Shown here: positions 43,701 to 56,758 of the stretch, piece by piece
Position numbering within the stretch: the first letter of the stretch is position 1
How the letters are laid out: each line of letters begins with the position of its first letter
Origin: Limnohabitans_A sp048020265
Lineage (GTDB): Bacteria; Pseudomonadota; Gammaproteobacteria; Burkholderiales; Burkholderiaceae_C
Direction: 5' to 3'
Assembly (NCBI RefSeq): GCF_048020265.1
Contig: NZ_CP171843.1
Span: 2,542,001-2,606,000 of the forward strand
DNA: 64,000 nt
Program-made: the position numbers and the translations under genes
Notes under the pieces: model-generated
Seen by the model: the letters and a program-made list of their open reading frames with translations, nothing else
What the model was told of the DNA's origin: nothing
Databases searched by the model: none

Positions 43701-45012
43701 GTTCACCCAATGGATTGTGCTCGACTGGCAGGCCAACCGGGTGCTGCCCGGGCATCAAATGCCCCGGAGAGGGCTGCATTAAGGCATCTGTGTTGCGTTG
43801 AAGAAACGCTTGCACAGTCTCGTCACCCTCGGCTTTGAAGACCGAGCATGTGCAATACAGCAGGCGACCGCCCGGTTTGACCAAGGGCCAAAGCGCCTTG
43901 AGCAAGGCTGCCTGGGTGCGGGCCAATTGCGCGCTGTCTGCGGGGCGGCGCAGCCAGCGCACATCCGGATGCCTGCGCACGATGCCCGAAGCCGTGCAGG
44001 GTGCGTCCAACAAAACCGCGTCAAACAACACGCCATCCCACCACAAGGCAGGCTGACCCGCGTCGGCGGCCAGAACTTGGGCAGTCAGACCCACACGTTG
44101 CAAGTTCTGCTGGATGCGCTCGCAGCGCGCTGCATCCACATCCAGCGCCAGCACTTGCGCCTGGGGGCAAAGCTCGAGCAGATGCCCGGTTTTGCCACCC
44201 GGGGCGGCACAAGCGTCCAGAATTCGCCATCGTTTTGCGACATCCAGACCTTGCATCAACAATGGCGCGGCCACTTGGGCCGCAGCGTCCTGCACCGAAA
44301 CATGCCCCGCTGGAAAACCAGGCAACTGGTTCACAGGCACCGCCTTGACCAATTGCAAGCCCTGTGCACCCACGGGCTTGGACTGCAGCCCTATGGCCTG
44401 AAGTTGCTCTTGATAAGCGGCGACGGTGTGGTGCCGGGTGTTCACGCGCAGTGTCATGGGCGCGGCGTGTTGTGCCTGCGCCAAGAGCTGCTGCCAGTTC
44501 TGAGGATGGTCTGTTTGCAAGCGCTCGACCCACCAGCGCGGATGGTTCCATTGGGCTTGCAGGTCCGTGCTGGTTTGCAGGACCAGGGCCTCGCGTTCAC
44601 GCCTGAAACGACGCAGGCAGGCGTTGATGAAGCCACTCTGGGCTTGGGTGGTTCTCTGTTTACGCGCCGCCTCGACGGTTTGGTTGACCAAAGTGTGGAT
44701 GGGGTAAGGCGCATCAGCATCGGACCAACACAACGCCAGTGCCGTGCACAGCAGCGCGTCACCTGCGGCGGGGGGTGTTTTGGCGGCCAGCAGTTCGCGC
44801 AGCGCCGTGGCACGACCGAGTTGCCTGAGCACCTGAAAGCTCAAGGCTTGCACACCCGGCCGCAGCTCGTGCGGAACATGGTCGAGCTGCGCGGTAAGAG
44901 AGCGACCTTGACGTGTCGCCTGCACAGCAGCCGCCGTGGCCTGCAGCAGGCGCCACAAAGGCGCTGACTGCGCCGAAGCGCGAGGTTCCTGGGGCAAAGC
45001 GTGTGGTGTCAT
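43657..45012 (-). CDS. rsmB: 16S rRNA (cytosine-967-C5)-methyltransferase
   Basis: A 451-residue SAM-dependent methyltransferase. A NusB-like RNA-binding domain occupies roughly residues 15-150 and a Rossmann methyltransferase domain the rest. SAM motif I is DACAAPGGKTGHLLEL, the motif IV cysteine is in DAPCTASGI, and the motif VI cysteine Cys389 is in YCTCSVFKAEGD. The ATG at 45012 (MTPHALPQEPRAS) is 8 nt after the LemA-like gene stop; 25 upstream codons in frame belong to that neighbour. It overlaps the DUF4390 gene by 44 nt. Confidence 0.92.
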   Translation of the reverse strand: MTPHALPQEPRASAQSAPLWRLLQATAAAVQATRQGRSLTAQLDHVPHELRPGVQALSFQVLRQLGRATALRELLAAKTPPAAGDALLCTALALCWSDADAPYPIHTLVNQTVEAARKQRTTQAQSGFINACLRRFRREREALVLQTSTDLQAQWNHPRWWVERLQTDHPQNWQQLLAQAQHAAPMTLRVNTRHHTVAAYQEQLQAIGLQSKPVGAQGLQLVKAVPVNQLPGFPAGHVSVQDAAAQVAAPLLMQGLDVAKRWRILDACAAPGGKTGHLLELCPQAQVLALDVDAARCERIQQNLQRVGLTAQVLAADAGQPALWWDGVLFDAVLLDAPCTASGIVRRHPDVRWLRRPADSAQLARTQAALLKALWPLVKPGGRLLYCTCSVFKAEGDETVQAFLQRNTDALMQPSPGHLMPGQHPVGLPVEHNPLGEHDGFYYALLEKRLG

Positions 45013-45020
45013 CGTGGATC

Positions 45021-45563
45021 TCAAGCGGCACCCATGGACAAGTCCATTCGCATCGCGGGCTGGAATTTCAAATGCTTGGCCAACCAAGAGGCCGGACGCA
45101 TGGCCAAAGCTTCGTTGTAGGCGGCTACGGCCACATGGTAGGGAATGAGCGCCGCGGGCAGCGTCTGACGCATGCGGCTCAACGCGATGTCCAAATCCGG
45201 CTTGACCGCCTCGTTTTCTGTTTGCAACATCAGCCGTATCTCGGCCAGCACCTTTTGGTGTTGCACCAGCACCTGCTTTTGACTGTCTACATCCAGTACT
45301 TGCAAACGGGCTTGGGACAAGGCTTCGAGCAGTTCATCGCAAGCCGATTGCAGGGCTTGCAGATCATCTGCGCCCGCCGGCTCAGTCTGGGACTGGCGTG
45401 CGGCTATACCGCCTTGCATGCGAACCAACAAGCGTAGCCACACAGCATCGACACTGCTCCATTGCCGCACCACTTCGGCACGCAATCGCACCAGACGATT
45501 GTGTGCGCCCACCGCCCAAAACACAGTGATGGCCAACAGCAATCCCACGATCAACGCCGTCAT
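45021..45563 (-). CDS. LemA-like membrane-anchored protein
   Basis: A 180-residue protein with one N-terminal membrane helix (LIVGLLLAITVFWAVGAHN) and a long helical domain (residues 20-170). NRLVRLRAEVVRQWSSVD at the start of the helical part is the LemA-type signature, and the C-terminal YNEALAMRPASWLAKHLKFQP resembles the LemA YN..... PSN/KF end (key residues Y, N, K and F). The function of LemA proteins is unclear. The ATG at 45563 has GAGGGG about 7 nt upstream. It opens the rsmB-ntrYX operon. Confidence 0.78.
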   Translation of the reverse strand: MTALIVGLLLAITVFWAVGAHNRLVRLRAEVVRQWSSVDAVWLRLLVRMQGGIAARQSQTEPAGADDLQALQSACDELLEALSQARLQVLDVDSQKQVLVQHQKVLAEIRLMLQTENEAVKPDLDIALSRMRQTLPAALIPYHVAVAAYNEALAMRPASWLAKHLKFQPAMRMDLSMGAA

Positions 45564-45593
45564 GCGTTCCCCTCTCTCTCGATTCCTCGCCAT

Positions 45594-45633
45594 AAAAAAC
45601 AGCCCCTGACCGCCGAACGGTGCAGGGGCTGTT
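45594..45633 (-). terminator. Rho-independent terminator after rpoC
   Basis: On the minus strand AACAGCCCCTG (45633-45623) pairs perfectly with CAGGGGCTGTT (45608-45598), an 11-bp stem, followed directly by TTTTTT within 45600-45594. It lies 35 nt after the rpoC stop and ends 30 nt before the LemA-like start codon. Confidence 0.95.
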
Positions 45634-45668
45634 CACGTTGCTCACCGGGTGAAGGGTGAACGGGTCAC

Positions 45669-48600
45669 TCAGGCAGCTTCGCCTGCATCGGTGACGACAT
45701 CTTCTGTCACAGGACCTGCGAGGTCAGCCGCTTCGGCATCTGCAATGGCACGGCGCTCGGCGTCGTCCATGGCATCCTTGACCTTGCGGGCCTGGTGGTA
45801 AGCCAACCCCGTACCGGCAGGAATCAAGCGACCCACGATCACGTTTTCTTTCAAACCACGCAACTCATCGCGCTTGCCCATGATGGCCGCTTCGGTCAAC
45901 ACGCGGGTCGTTTCCTGGAAGGAAGCGGCCGAAATGAACGAGTCGGTCGACAAAGAGGCCTTGGTGATACCGAGCAACAGGTTACTGAAAGTCGCAGGGA
46001 TCTTGCCCTCGCGTTGCAGAGCGTCGTTGGTGTTGAGCATTTCGGAACGCTCCACCTGCTCACCGGAGATGTAGTTGGAGTCACCGATGTTCTCGACCAC
46101 CACGCGACGCAGCATCTGACGAACAATCACTTCAATGTGCTTGTCGTTGATCTTCACGCCTTGCAAACGGTACACGTCCTGCACTTCGTCCACGATGTAG
46201 CGGGCCAGCTCTTCGATGCCCAACAGACGCAAAATGTCTTGTGGGTCGGCCGGGCCGTCCACAATGCTCTCGCCCTTGTTGACCACTTGGCCTTCGTGCA
46301 CCAGGATGTTCTTCTCTTTGGGGATCAGTTCATCCCAGACCTTGCCTTCAGGGTCGGTGATCTGCAAGCGGACCTTGCCTTTGGTTTCCTTGCCGAACGA
46401 CACGGTACCGGTGATCTCGGCCAGCATGCCCTTGTCTTTGGGGGTGCGGGCTTCGAACAGTTCGGCCACACGGGGCAAACCGCCGGTGATGTCTCGTGTC
46501 TTCTGACCTTCGACCGGGATACGGGCCAGCACTTCGCCTGGGCCCACGTCCATGCCGTCGCGCACCTGGATCAGCGAGCCGATCTGGAAGCCAATCGTCA
46601 CCGAGTGGTCGGTGCCGGGGATCTTGACTTCTTTGCCTTGCGCGTCGATCAGTTTGACTTGGGGGCGGACGACCTTGGCCGCGCCGCGGCGCTTGGGGTC
46701 AATGACCACCAAGGTGGACAAACCCGTGACTTCGTCGAGCTGCTTGGCCACGGTCAAGCCTTCTTCGACGTTCTCGAACTTCACCTGACCGGCGAATTCC
46801 GTGATGATCGGGCGGGTCAATGGGTCCCAGTTGGCCAAAATGGTGCCGGCCTTGATGGTCTGGTCGGCCTTGACCGACAAGATGGCACCGTAAGGCACCT
46901 TGTGACGCTCACGCTCACGGCCATGCTCGTGGATCACGATTTCACCCGAACGGGAAATCACCACCAGCTCGCCCTTGGAGTTGGTCACATAGCGCATCGT
47001 GGCATTGAAGCCGATGATGCCGTTGGACTTGGCTTCCACGCTGGAGGCCACCGCTGCACGCGAAGCCGCACCACCGATGTGGAAAGTCCGCATGGTCAGC
47101 TGCGTGCCAGGCTCGCCAATCGACTGAGCGGCAATCACACCCACGGCTTCGCCGTTGTTCACCAGACCACCACGGCCCAGATCGCGGCCATAGCACTTGG
47201 CGCACAAACCAAAGCGGGTCTCGCAAGTCAATGCGGTACGGACCTTGACTTCGTCGACGCCAGCGGCTTCGAGTTCGTCGATCAGGTCTTCCTCGAGCAT
47301 CACGCCCGCAGCAGCCAGAACAGCACGTGTTTCGGGGTGCAACACATCTTCGGCCACGGTGCGGCCCAGGATACGGTCGCGCAGCGATTCGATCACTTCA
47401 CCACCTTCAACGATCGCGCGCATCAGCGAGCCATCCGAAGTGCCGCAATCGAGCTCGGTCACCACCAAGTCTTGGGTCACATCCACCAGACGACGGGTCA
47501 GGTAACCTGAGTTGGCAGTCTTCAAAGCCGTGTCGGCCAGACCCTTACGGGCACCGTGTGTCGAGATGAAGTACTGCAACACGTTCAGACCTTCACGGAA
47601 GTTCGCCGTGATGGGGGTCTCGATGATGGAGCCGTCAGGTTTGGCCATCAGGCCACGCATACCGGCCAGCTGGCGAATCTGCGCTGCAGAACCGCGGGCA
47701 CCGGAGTCGGCCATCATGTAAATCGAGTTGAACGATTCCTGATCGACTTCCTTGCCGTGACGGTCAATGGTCTTTTCCTTGCGCAGCTGGTCCATCATCA
47801 CCTTGGAGACGACGTCACCGGCTTTGCCCCAGATGTCCACCACCTTGTTGTAGCGCTCGCCAGCGGTCACGAGACCAGAGACGTATTGCTGCTCGATGTC
47901 GCGGACTTCTTTTTCGGCGGCTTCGATGATGGCGGGCTTCTCAGGCGGCACCAGCATGTCGTCGATGCCGATCGAGATGCCGGCGCGTGTGGCCAGACGG
48001 AAACCGTTTTGCAACAGTTTGTCGGCAAACACCACGGTCTCTTTCAGACCGCACTTGCGGAACGATGTGTTGATCAGCTTGGAGATTTCCTTTTTCTTCA
48101 GCGCCTTGTTCAGGTTGCTGAAGGGCAGGCCCTTGGGCAGGATCTCGGACAGCAAGGCGCGGCCCACGGTGGTTTCCACCATCGACACCGACGGGATGAA
48201 TTCACCGGTGGCTTTGTCCTTGGTCCATTCGGTCATGCGAACGTTGATCTTGGCGGTCAACTCCACGGCACCGGCGTCCAGAGCACGCTGCACTTCACCG
48301 ATGTCGGAGAAGATCAGGCCCTCACCTTTGGCATTGATTCGGTCGCGGGTCGCGTAGTACAGACCCAGCACCACGTCCTGCGAAGGAACAATGGAAGGCT
48401 CGCCCGAAGCGGGGAACAGGATGTTGTTCGAAGCCAGCATCAGGGTGCGGGCTTCCATCTGGGCTTCCACCGACAGGGGCACGTGAACGGCCATCTGGTC
48501 ACCGTCGAAGTCGGCGTTGAAGGCCGCGCAAACGAGGGGGTGCAACTGAATGGCTTTGCCTTCGATCAGCAAGGGCTCAAACGCCTGGATACCCAAACGG

Positions 48601-49883
48601 TGCAGCGTCGGCGCACGGTTGAGCATCACGGGGTGCTCTTTGATGACCTCTTCCAGGATGTCCCACACCACCGGGGTGCCGGCTTCGACTTCTTTTTTGG
48701 CGGCCTTGATGGTGGTCGCGATGCCCATGGCTTCGAGACGCGCAAAGATGAAGGGCTTGAACAACTCAATCGCCATCAACTTGGGCAGACCGCACTGGTG
48801 CAGCTTGAGGGTTGGGCCCACGGTGATCACGGAACGACCGGAGTAGTCCACGCGCTTGCCCAGCAAGTTCTGACGGAAACGACCGCTCTTGCCTTTGATC
48901 ATGTCGGCCAAGGACTTCAGGGCGCGCTTGTTGGCACCGGTCATGGCCTTGCCACGGCGGCCGTTGTCCAGCAAGCTGTCCACGGCTTCTTGCAACATGC
49001 GCTTTTCGTTGCGGGCGATGATCTCGGGCGCTTTCAGTTCCAGCAAACGGCGCAGACGGCTGTTGCGGTTGATGACGCGGCGATACAAGTCGTTCAAGTC
49101 GGAGGTCGCAAAACGGCCGCCATCCAACGGCACCAGCGGACGCAGGTCCGGCGGCAAGACGGGCAGCACTTCGAGCACCATCCAGCCGGGCTTGATGCCC
49201 GACTTCTTGAAGGCTTCCAGCACTTTGAGGCGCTTGGAGTTTTTCTTGACCTTCAATTCAGAGCCGGTCAGATCACCACGCAAACGCTCGATTTCGCTTT
49301 CGATGTCGATACCTTCGAGCAACTCGCGGATGCCTTCAGCGCCCATCTTGGCGACGAATTCATCGCCGTATTCCTTGACCTTGGCGTCGTAGTCGTCCTC
49401 GGACATGATGCTGAATTTCTTCAGCGGGGTCATGCCGGGGTCGGTCACCACGTAAGCTTCAAAGTAAAGCACGCGCTCGATATCGCGCAGCGTCATGTCG
49501 AGCACCAGGCCCAGACGCGAAGGCAGCGACTTCAGGAACCAGATGTGGGCGCAAGGCGCAGCCAGATCGATGTGGCCCATGCGCTCGCGACGCACTTTGG
49601 TCTGTGTGACTTCAACGCCGCACTTTTCGCAGATCACGCCGCGGTGCTTGAGGCGCTTGTACTTGCCGCACAGGCATTCGTAGTCTTTGATGGGGCCAAA
49701 GATCTTGGCGCAAAACAGACCATCGCGCTCGGGCTTGAAGGTACGGTAGTTGATGGTTTCCGGCTTTTTCACTTCGCCGAAAGACCACGAACGGATCTTC
49801 TCGGGCGATGCCAGGCCGATACGGATCGCATCGAAGTGGTCATCGGGCGTGAACTGCTTGAACAGGTCGAGTAGTGATTTCAT
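45669..49883 (-). CDS. rpoC: RNA polymerase beta' subunit
   Basis: A 1404-residue catalytic subunit of RNA polymerase. The N-terminal zinc site is in YECLCGKYKRLKHRGVICEK (Cys residues near 70-88), the active-site Mg2+ motif NADFDGDQMAVH lies near 460, and the second zinc site CETRFGLCAKCYGRDL near 890. The length is normal for betaproteobacteria. It begins 23 nt after the rpoB stop and is followed by a strong terminator. No truncation or frameshift is seen. Confidence 0.98.
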   Translation of the reverse strand: MKSLLDLFKQFTPDDHFDAIRIGLASPEKIRSWSFGEVKKPETINYRTFKPERDGLFCAKIFGPIKDYECLCGKYKRLKHRGVICEKCGVEVTQTKVRRERMGHIDLAAPCAHIWFLKSLPSRLGLVLDMTLRDIERVLYFEAYVVTDPGMTPLKKFSIMSEDDYDAKVKEYGDEFVAKMGAEGIRELLEGIDIESEIERLRGDLTGSELKVKKNSKRLKVLEAFKKSGIKPGWMVLEVLPVLPPDLRPLVPLDGGRFATSDLNDLYRRVINRNSRLRRLLELKAPEIIARNEKRMLQEAVDSLLDNGRRGKAMTGANKRALKSLADMIKGKSGRFRQNLLGKRVDYSGRSVITVGPTLKLHQCGLPKLMAIELFKPFIFARLEAMGIATTIKAAKKEVEAGTPVVWDILEEVIKEHPVMLNRAPTLHRLGIQAFEPLLIEGKAIQLHPLVCAAFNADFDGDQMAVHVPLSVEAQMEARTLMLASNNILFPASGEPSIVPSQDVVLGLYYATRDRINAKGEGLIFSDIGEVQRALDAGAVELTAKINVRMTEWTKDKATGEFIPSVSMVETTVGRALLSEILPKGLPFSNLNKALKKKEISKLINTSFRKCGLKETVVFADKLLQNGFRLATRAGISIGIDDMLVPPEKPAIIEAAEKEVRDIEQQYVSGLVTAGERYNKVVDIWGKAGDVVSKVMMDQLRKEKTIDRHGKEVDQESFNSIYMMADSGARGSAAQIRQLAGMRGLMAKPDGSIIETPITANFREGLNVLQYFISTHGARKGLADTALKTANSGYLTRRLVDVTQDLVVTELDCGTSDGSLMRAIVEGGEVIESLRDRILGRTVAEDVLHPETRAVLAAAGVMLEEDLIDELEAAGVDEVKVRTALTCETRFGLCAKCYGRDLGRGGLVNNGEAVGVIAAQSIGEPGTQLTMRTFHIGGAASRAAVASSVEAKSNGIIGFNATMRYVTNSKGELVVISRSGEIVIHEHGRERERHKVPYGAILSVKADQTIKAGTILANWDPLTRPIITEFAGQVKFENVEEGLTVAKQLDEVTGLSTLVVIDPKRRGAAKVVRPQVKLIDAQGKEVKIPGTDHSVTIGFQIGSLIQVRDGMDVGPGEVLARIPVEGQKTRDITGGLPRVAELFEARTPKDKGMLAEITGTVSFGKETKGKVRLQITDPEGKVWDELIPKEKNILVHEGQVVNKGESIVDGPADPQDILRLLGIEELARYIVDEVQDVYRLQGVKINDKHIEVIVRQMLRRVVVENIGDSNYISGEQVERSEMLNTNDALQREGKIPATFSNLLLGITKASLSTDSFISAASFQETTRVLTEAAIMGKRDELRGLKENVIVGRLIPAGTGLAYHQARKVKDAMDDAERRAIADAEAADLAGPVTEDVVTDAGEAA

Positions 49884-49906
49884 GGTTTGAATCCTTTGCC
49901 TGTGGA

Positions 49907-54031
<4,125 letters not shown>

Positions 54032-54180
54032 GAGATCTCCGGGCTTGATCTTTCAGAACTGTATGTTGAGCGAGCTGTTGCACTCTCTCAACGGTCTTGG
54101 CGGCTGGCCTCTACCAGCGTTGGCGGACGATTGCGCATTGCACGCAACCCGTACCAAGGGTCTTCTGCAGTCGGGTCAGA

Positions 54181-54224
54181 AAACACTGGAAAGTAGACTG
54201 AGGCCAATCTACTTTCCGGTGTTT
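54181..54224 (-). promoter_or_regulatory. Long stem-loop, candidate RNase III processing site
   Basis: Arms at 54181-54197 and 54208-54224 pair over 17 positions with a single C-A mismatch (in the minus-strand RNA), closing a 10-nt loop. A stem of this length between rplL and rpoB is what RNase III would cut; cleavage itself is inferred. Confidence 0.6.
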
Positions 54225-54283
54225 CGCTAAAACACTGAAAAAACAGCATCACTGGGGCCGCTTTTCAGTGTGCTCTTCAAGCA

Positions 54284-54321
54284 CCAAAGGCTGGAGGCCC
54301 TTTCGGGCACTCCAGCCTTGG
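54284..54321 (-). terminator. Attenuator-like hairpin after rplL
   Basis: AAGGCTGGAG (54287-54296) pairs with CTCCAGCCTT (54310-54319), extended outward by CC/GG around one bulged A and inward by GCCC/GGGC with a TTTC loop. On the minus strand only a short TTT follows, so partial termination lowering rpoBC output relative to rplJL is likely. Confidence 0.6.
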
Positions 54322-54333
54322 AACAAAACCGAA

Positions 54334-54708
54334 TTACTTCAGCTCGGCCTTGGCGCCAGCTTCTTCCAGCTTCTTCTTGGCAGCTTCAGCGTCAGCCTTT
54401 GGCAGGCCTTCCTTGACTGCTTTGGGTGCGCCGTCAACCAGGTCTTTGGCCTCTTTCAAGCCCAGACCGGTGATTTCGCGAACAGCTTTAATCACGGACA
54501 CTTTGTTGGCGCCGGCTTCGAGCAACATGACGTTGAAGTCAGTCTTCTCTTCAGCGGCAGCAGCAGCACCGCCACCAGCAGCAGCAGGAGCGGCCATGGC
54601 GGCAGCGCTCACGCCAAACTTCTCTTCGATGGCTTTCACCAGGTCGTTGAGTTCCATGACCGTCATGCTGTCCAGCGCGGTCAAAAATGCGTCTTTATCG
54701 AATGCCAT
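54334..54708 (-). CDS. rplL: Ribosomal protein bL12 (L7/L12)
   Basis: A 124-residue stalk protein. The N-terminal dimerisation part (DAFLTALDSMTVMELNDLVK), an Ala-rich hinge (about residues 38-52) and the C-terminal factor-binding domain (KVSVIKAVREITGLGLKEAK, ending EAGAKAELK) are all present. AGGAAA precedes the ATG at 54708. It follows rplJ by 40 nt. Four or six copies bind L10 in the ribosome stalk. Confidence 0.97.
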   Translation of the reverse strand: MAFDKDAFLTALDSMTVMELNDLVKAIEEKFGVSAAAMAAPAAAGGGAAAAAEEKTDFNVMLLEAGANKVSVIKAVREITGLGLKEAKDLVDGAPKAVKEGLPKADAEAAKKKLEEAGAKAELK

Positions 54709-54748
54709 TTTGATTTCCTAACAATTGGTTAAAACACGAACGCTGGCC

Positions 54749-55255
54749 TCAAGCGGCAACAGCTTCGCCTTCGCCTTTTTTGGCCGCCAAAGCACCCAAC
54801 ACCACGGCGGTGCGGGACATCGGCGACATCAGCAAGCCACACAACTGAGCCAGCAACACTTCCTTCGAAGGAATGTTGGCCAATTGCTTAACGCCGTTCA
54901 CGTCCAAGGCCTTGCCTGCAAATGCACCTGCGCGAATGACCAACTTGTCATTGGTTTTCGCGAAGTCAGCCACCACTTTCGCGGCGGCCACTGCATCTTC
55001 AGAGAAGCCATAGATCAGCGGACCGGTCATCTGGTCGGCGACAATTTCAAACTGCGTACCTGTCACAGCACGGCGAGCCAAGGTGTTTTTCAACACACTC
55101 AGCGAAACGCCGAGGCTGCGAGCTTTGACGCGCAGGTTGGTCATGTCAGCGACCGTGATACCACGGTATTCCGCCATCACAAGCGTTTGAGCTTTAGCGG
55201 CGAGGTCGGTCACTTCGGAAATGACCGCTTCTTTCTCACTGCGATTCAGACTCAA
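54749..55255 (-). CDS. rplJ: Ribosomal protein uL10
   Basis: A 168-residue protein that anchors L7/L12 to the ribosome and represses its own message. The N-terminal RNA-binding domain starts MSLNRSEKEAVISEV, and LVMAEYRGITVADMT and SLSVLKNTLARRAV are typical. The C-terminal helix carries L12 sites. The start codon is TTG at 55255, supported by AAAGGAG 6 nt upstream and by absence of any ATG or GTG at the conserved N-terminus. A 254-nt structured leader precedes it. Confidence 0.95.
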   Translation of the reverse strand: MSLNRSEKEAVISEVTDLAAKAQTLVMAEYRGITVADMTNLRVKARSLGVSLSVLKNTLARRAVTGTQFEIVADQMTGPLIYGFSEDAVAAAKVVADFAKTNDKLVIRAGAFAGKALDVNGVKQLANIPSKEVLLAQLCGLLMSPMSRTAVVLGALAAKKGEGEAVAA

Positions 55256-55509
55256 GGTCTACTCCTTTGTATGTGTTGTCCGGGTTGCCCCTTGAACACG
55301 CCTATTTGCAGCGACCAACTGTTTTGGATCTTCATCCATCTGCAGCGGGATCGCCATCTGCGTTGGCCCAAAACTTCAAGAAAACTTGAGGTTTTGTTGA
55401 TTAAGCACACGGGGTGTGCACCAACGGTCTTGGATGGCCCGCCAGTCTTTTGCAAGACCAGCGGCCCACCACATTGAGGCGCTCGGTTGAGCTCCTCAAA
55501 TCTTTGCCA
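55256..55509 (-). promoter_or_regulatory. rplJ (L10) leader region
   Basis: The 254-nt gap between rplA and rplJ can fold, on the minus strand, into several hairpins: one with arms at 55369-55380 and 55385-55396 (12 positions, one mismatch, loop TTTT); GCACAC/GTGTGC at 55405-55419; and GCTGGTCTT/AAGACTGGC with two G-U pairs in about 55440-55472. Position and structure fit an L10-L12 autoregulatory leader; the exact kink-turn site was not resolved. Confidence 0.6.
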
Positions 55510-56205
55510 TCACGCCGAGATGGATTGTGTGTCGACGCGAACGCCTACGCCCATGGTCGAAGACACGGCCACCTTGCGCAGGTAAACACCCTTGCTGGTC
55601 GCAGGCTTGGCTTTCACCAAAGCTTCCACCAATGCAGCCAAGTTGCCTTGCAACTTGTCAGTGTCGAACGAACGACGACCAATGGTGCCGTGCACGATAC
55701 CGGCTTTGTCCACACGGAATTGCACTTGACCGGCTTTGGCGTTCTTCACGGCCGTGGCCACGTCAGGCGTCACTGTGCCGACTTTGGGGTTAGGCATCAG
55801 GCCACGTGGGCCCAGGATTTGACCCAAAGTACCAACCACGCGCATGGCGTCAGGCGCAGCGATCACCACGTCGAAAGGCATATCGCCAGCCTTCACACGG
55901 GCAGCCAGGTCGTCCATGCCGACCACGTCGGCACCAGCAGCGCGGGCTTCATCAGCCTTGGCGCCTTGTGCGAACACAGCCACGCGGGCGGTTTTGCCGG
56001 TGCCGTTGGGCAACACGACAGCGCCACGGACCACTTGGTCGGATTTCTTGGCATCGATACCGAGTTGCACGGCCACATCGATGGATTCATCAAATTTGGC
56101 AGTGGCGCACTCTTTGACAATAGTCAAGGCATCGGACAATGCGTACAGCTTCAGGCTGTCCACTTTGCCAGCGAGAGCTTTTTGTTTTTTGGTGAGCTTG
56201 GACAT
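55510..56205 (-). CDS. rplA: Ribosomal protein uL1
   Basis: A 231-residue protein of the L1 stalk of the 50S subunit, with roles in E-site tRNA release and, in E. coli, repression of the rplKA message. It starts MSKLTKKQKALAGKVDS; the conserved KFDESIDVAVQLGIDAKKSD region lies at about residues 37-56, and GPRGLMPNPKVGTVTPD near 130. Its ATG directly follows the rplK stop codon with no spacer, so translation is coupled. Confidence 0.97.
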   Translation of the reverse strand: MSKLTKKQKALAGKVDSLKLYALSDALTIVKECATAKFDESIDVAVQLGIDAKKSDQVVRGAVVLPNGTGKTARVAVFAQGAKADEARAAGADVVGMDDLAARVKAGDMPFDVVIAAPDAMRVVGTLGQILGPRGLMPNPKVGTVTPDVATAVKNAKAGQVQFRVDKAGIVHGTIGRRSFDTDKLQGNLAALVEALVKAKPATSKGVYLRKVAVSSTMGVGVRVDTQSISA

Positions 56206-56637
56206 TTACACGCCCTCCACATTCACGCCCATGGAACGGGCAGTACCAGCGATGGTGCGAACGGCTGCATCCAGGTCGGCGGCAGTCAGGTCCTTCATCT
56301 TGGTTTTGGCGATTTCTTCCAGCTGAGCGCGGGTGATCTTACCGACCTTTTCCAGACCTGGCTTGGTCGAAGCCTTGTCGATCTTGATGGACTTCTTGAT
56401 CAAGGTCGCTGCAGGCGGCGTCTTGATGATGAAGGTGAAGGATTTGTCTGCAAACGCCGTGATGACCACAGGCAATGGCAGGCCAGGCTCAACGCCTTGG
56501 GTCTGGGCGTTGAACGCCTTGCAGAATTCCATGATGTTCAAACCACGCTGGCCCAGTGCAGGACCGATGGGTGGTGATGGATTGGCTTTACCAGCTGGCA
56601 CTTGCAGCTTGATGAAGCCGACGATTTTTTTCGCCAT
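56206..56637 (-). CDS. rplK: Ribosomal protein uL11
   Basis: A 143-residue protein of the GTPase-associated centre. It starts MAKKIVGFIKLQVPAGKANP, includes the hinge prolines PSPPIGPALGQRGLNIMEF and ends with a 23S-rRNA-binding C-terminal domain. AAGGAG is 6 nt before the ATG at 56637. The 121-nt gap behind nusG (56638-56758) may hold the L1-controlled leader, but I could not identify a clear L1 site or promoter there. Confidence 0.97.
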   Translation of the reverse strand: MAKKIVGFIKLQVPAGKANPSPPIGPALGQRGLNIMEFCKAFNAQTQGVEPGLPLPVVITAFADKSFTFIIKTPPAATLIKKSIKIDKASTKPGLEKVGKITRAQLEEIAKTKMKDLTAADLDAAVRTIAGTARSMGVNVEGV

Positions 56638-56758
56638 GCTTTTCTCCTTGCGGGTTGTAACGCCTGGGACCGTCAGGCCCTCGGCTCCCCGGGGTTAACG
56701 ACTCTGAGATTTTGCCGGACACCGAGTCGGTAAGTGCCTGACAGATTTTTAAAACCGA

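Larger units (their letters stand above)
54032..54333 (-). other. rplL-rpoB intergenic region with two RNA hairpins
   Basis: This 302-nt gap has no gene. In transcript order it holds the attenuator-like hairpin at 54284-54321 just after the rplL stop, then the long stem at 54181-54224, then about 150 nt before rpoB with no clear promoter. The arrangement resembles the E. coli rplL-rpoB junction, which has a partial terminator and an RNase III site. Confidence 0.65.

Noticed and set aside
47556..49874. Long plus-strand frames opposite rpoC and rpoB
   Set aside because: They are antisense shadows of conserved RNA polymerase genes with no ribosome sites or motifs.
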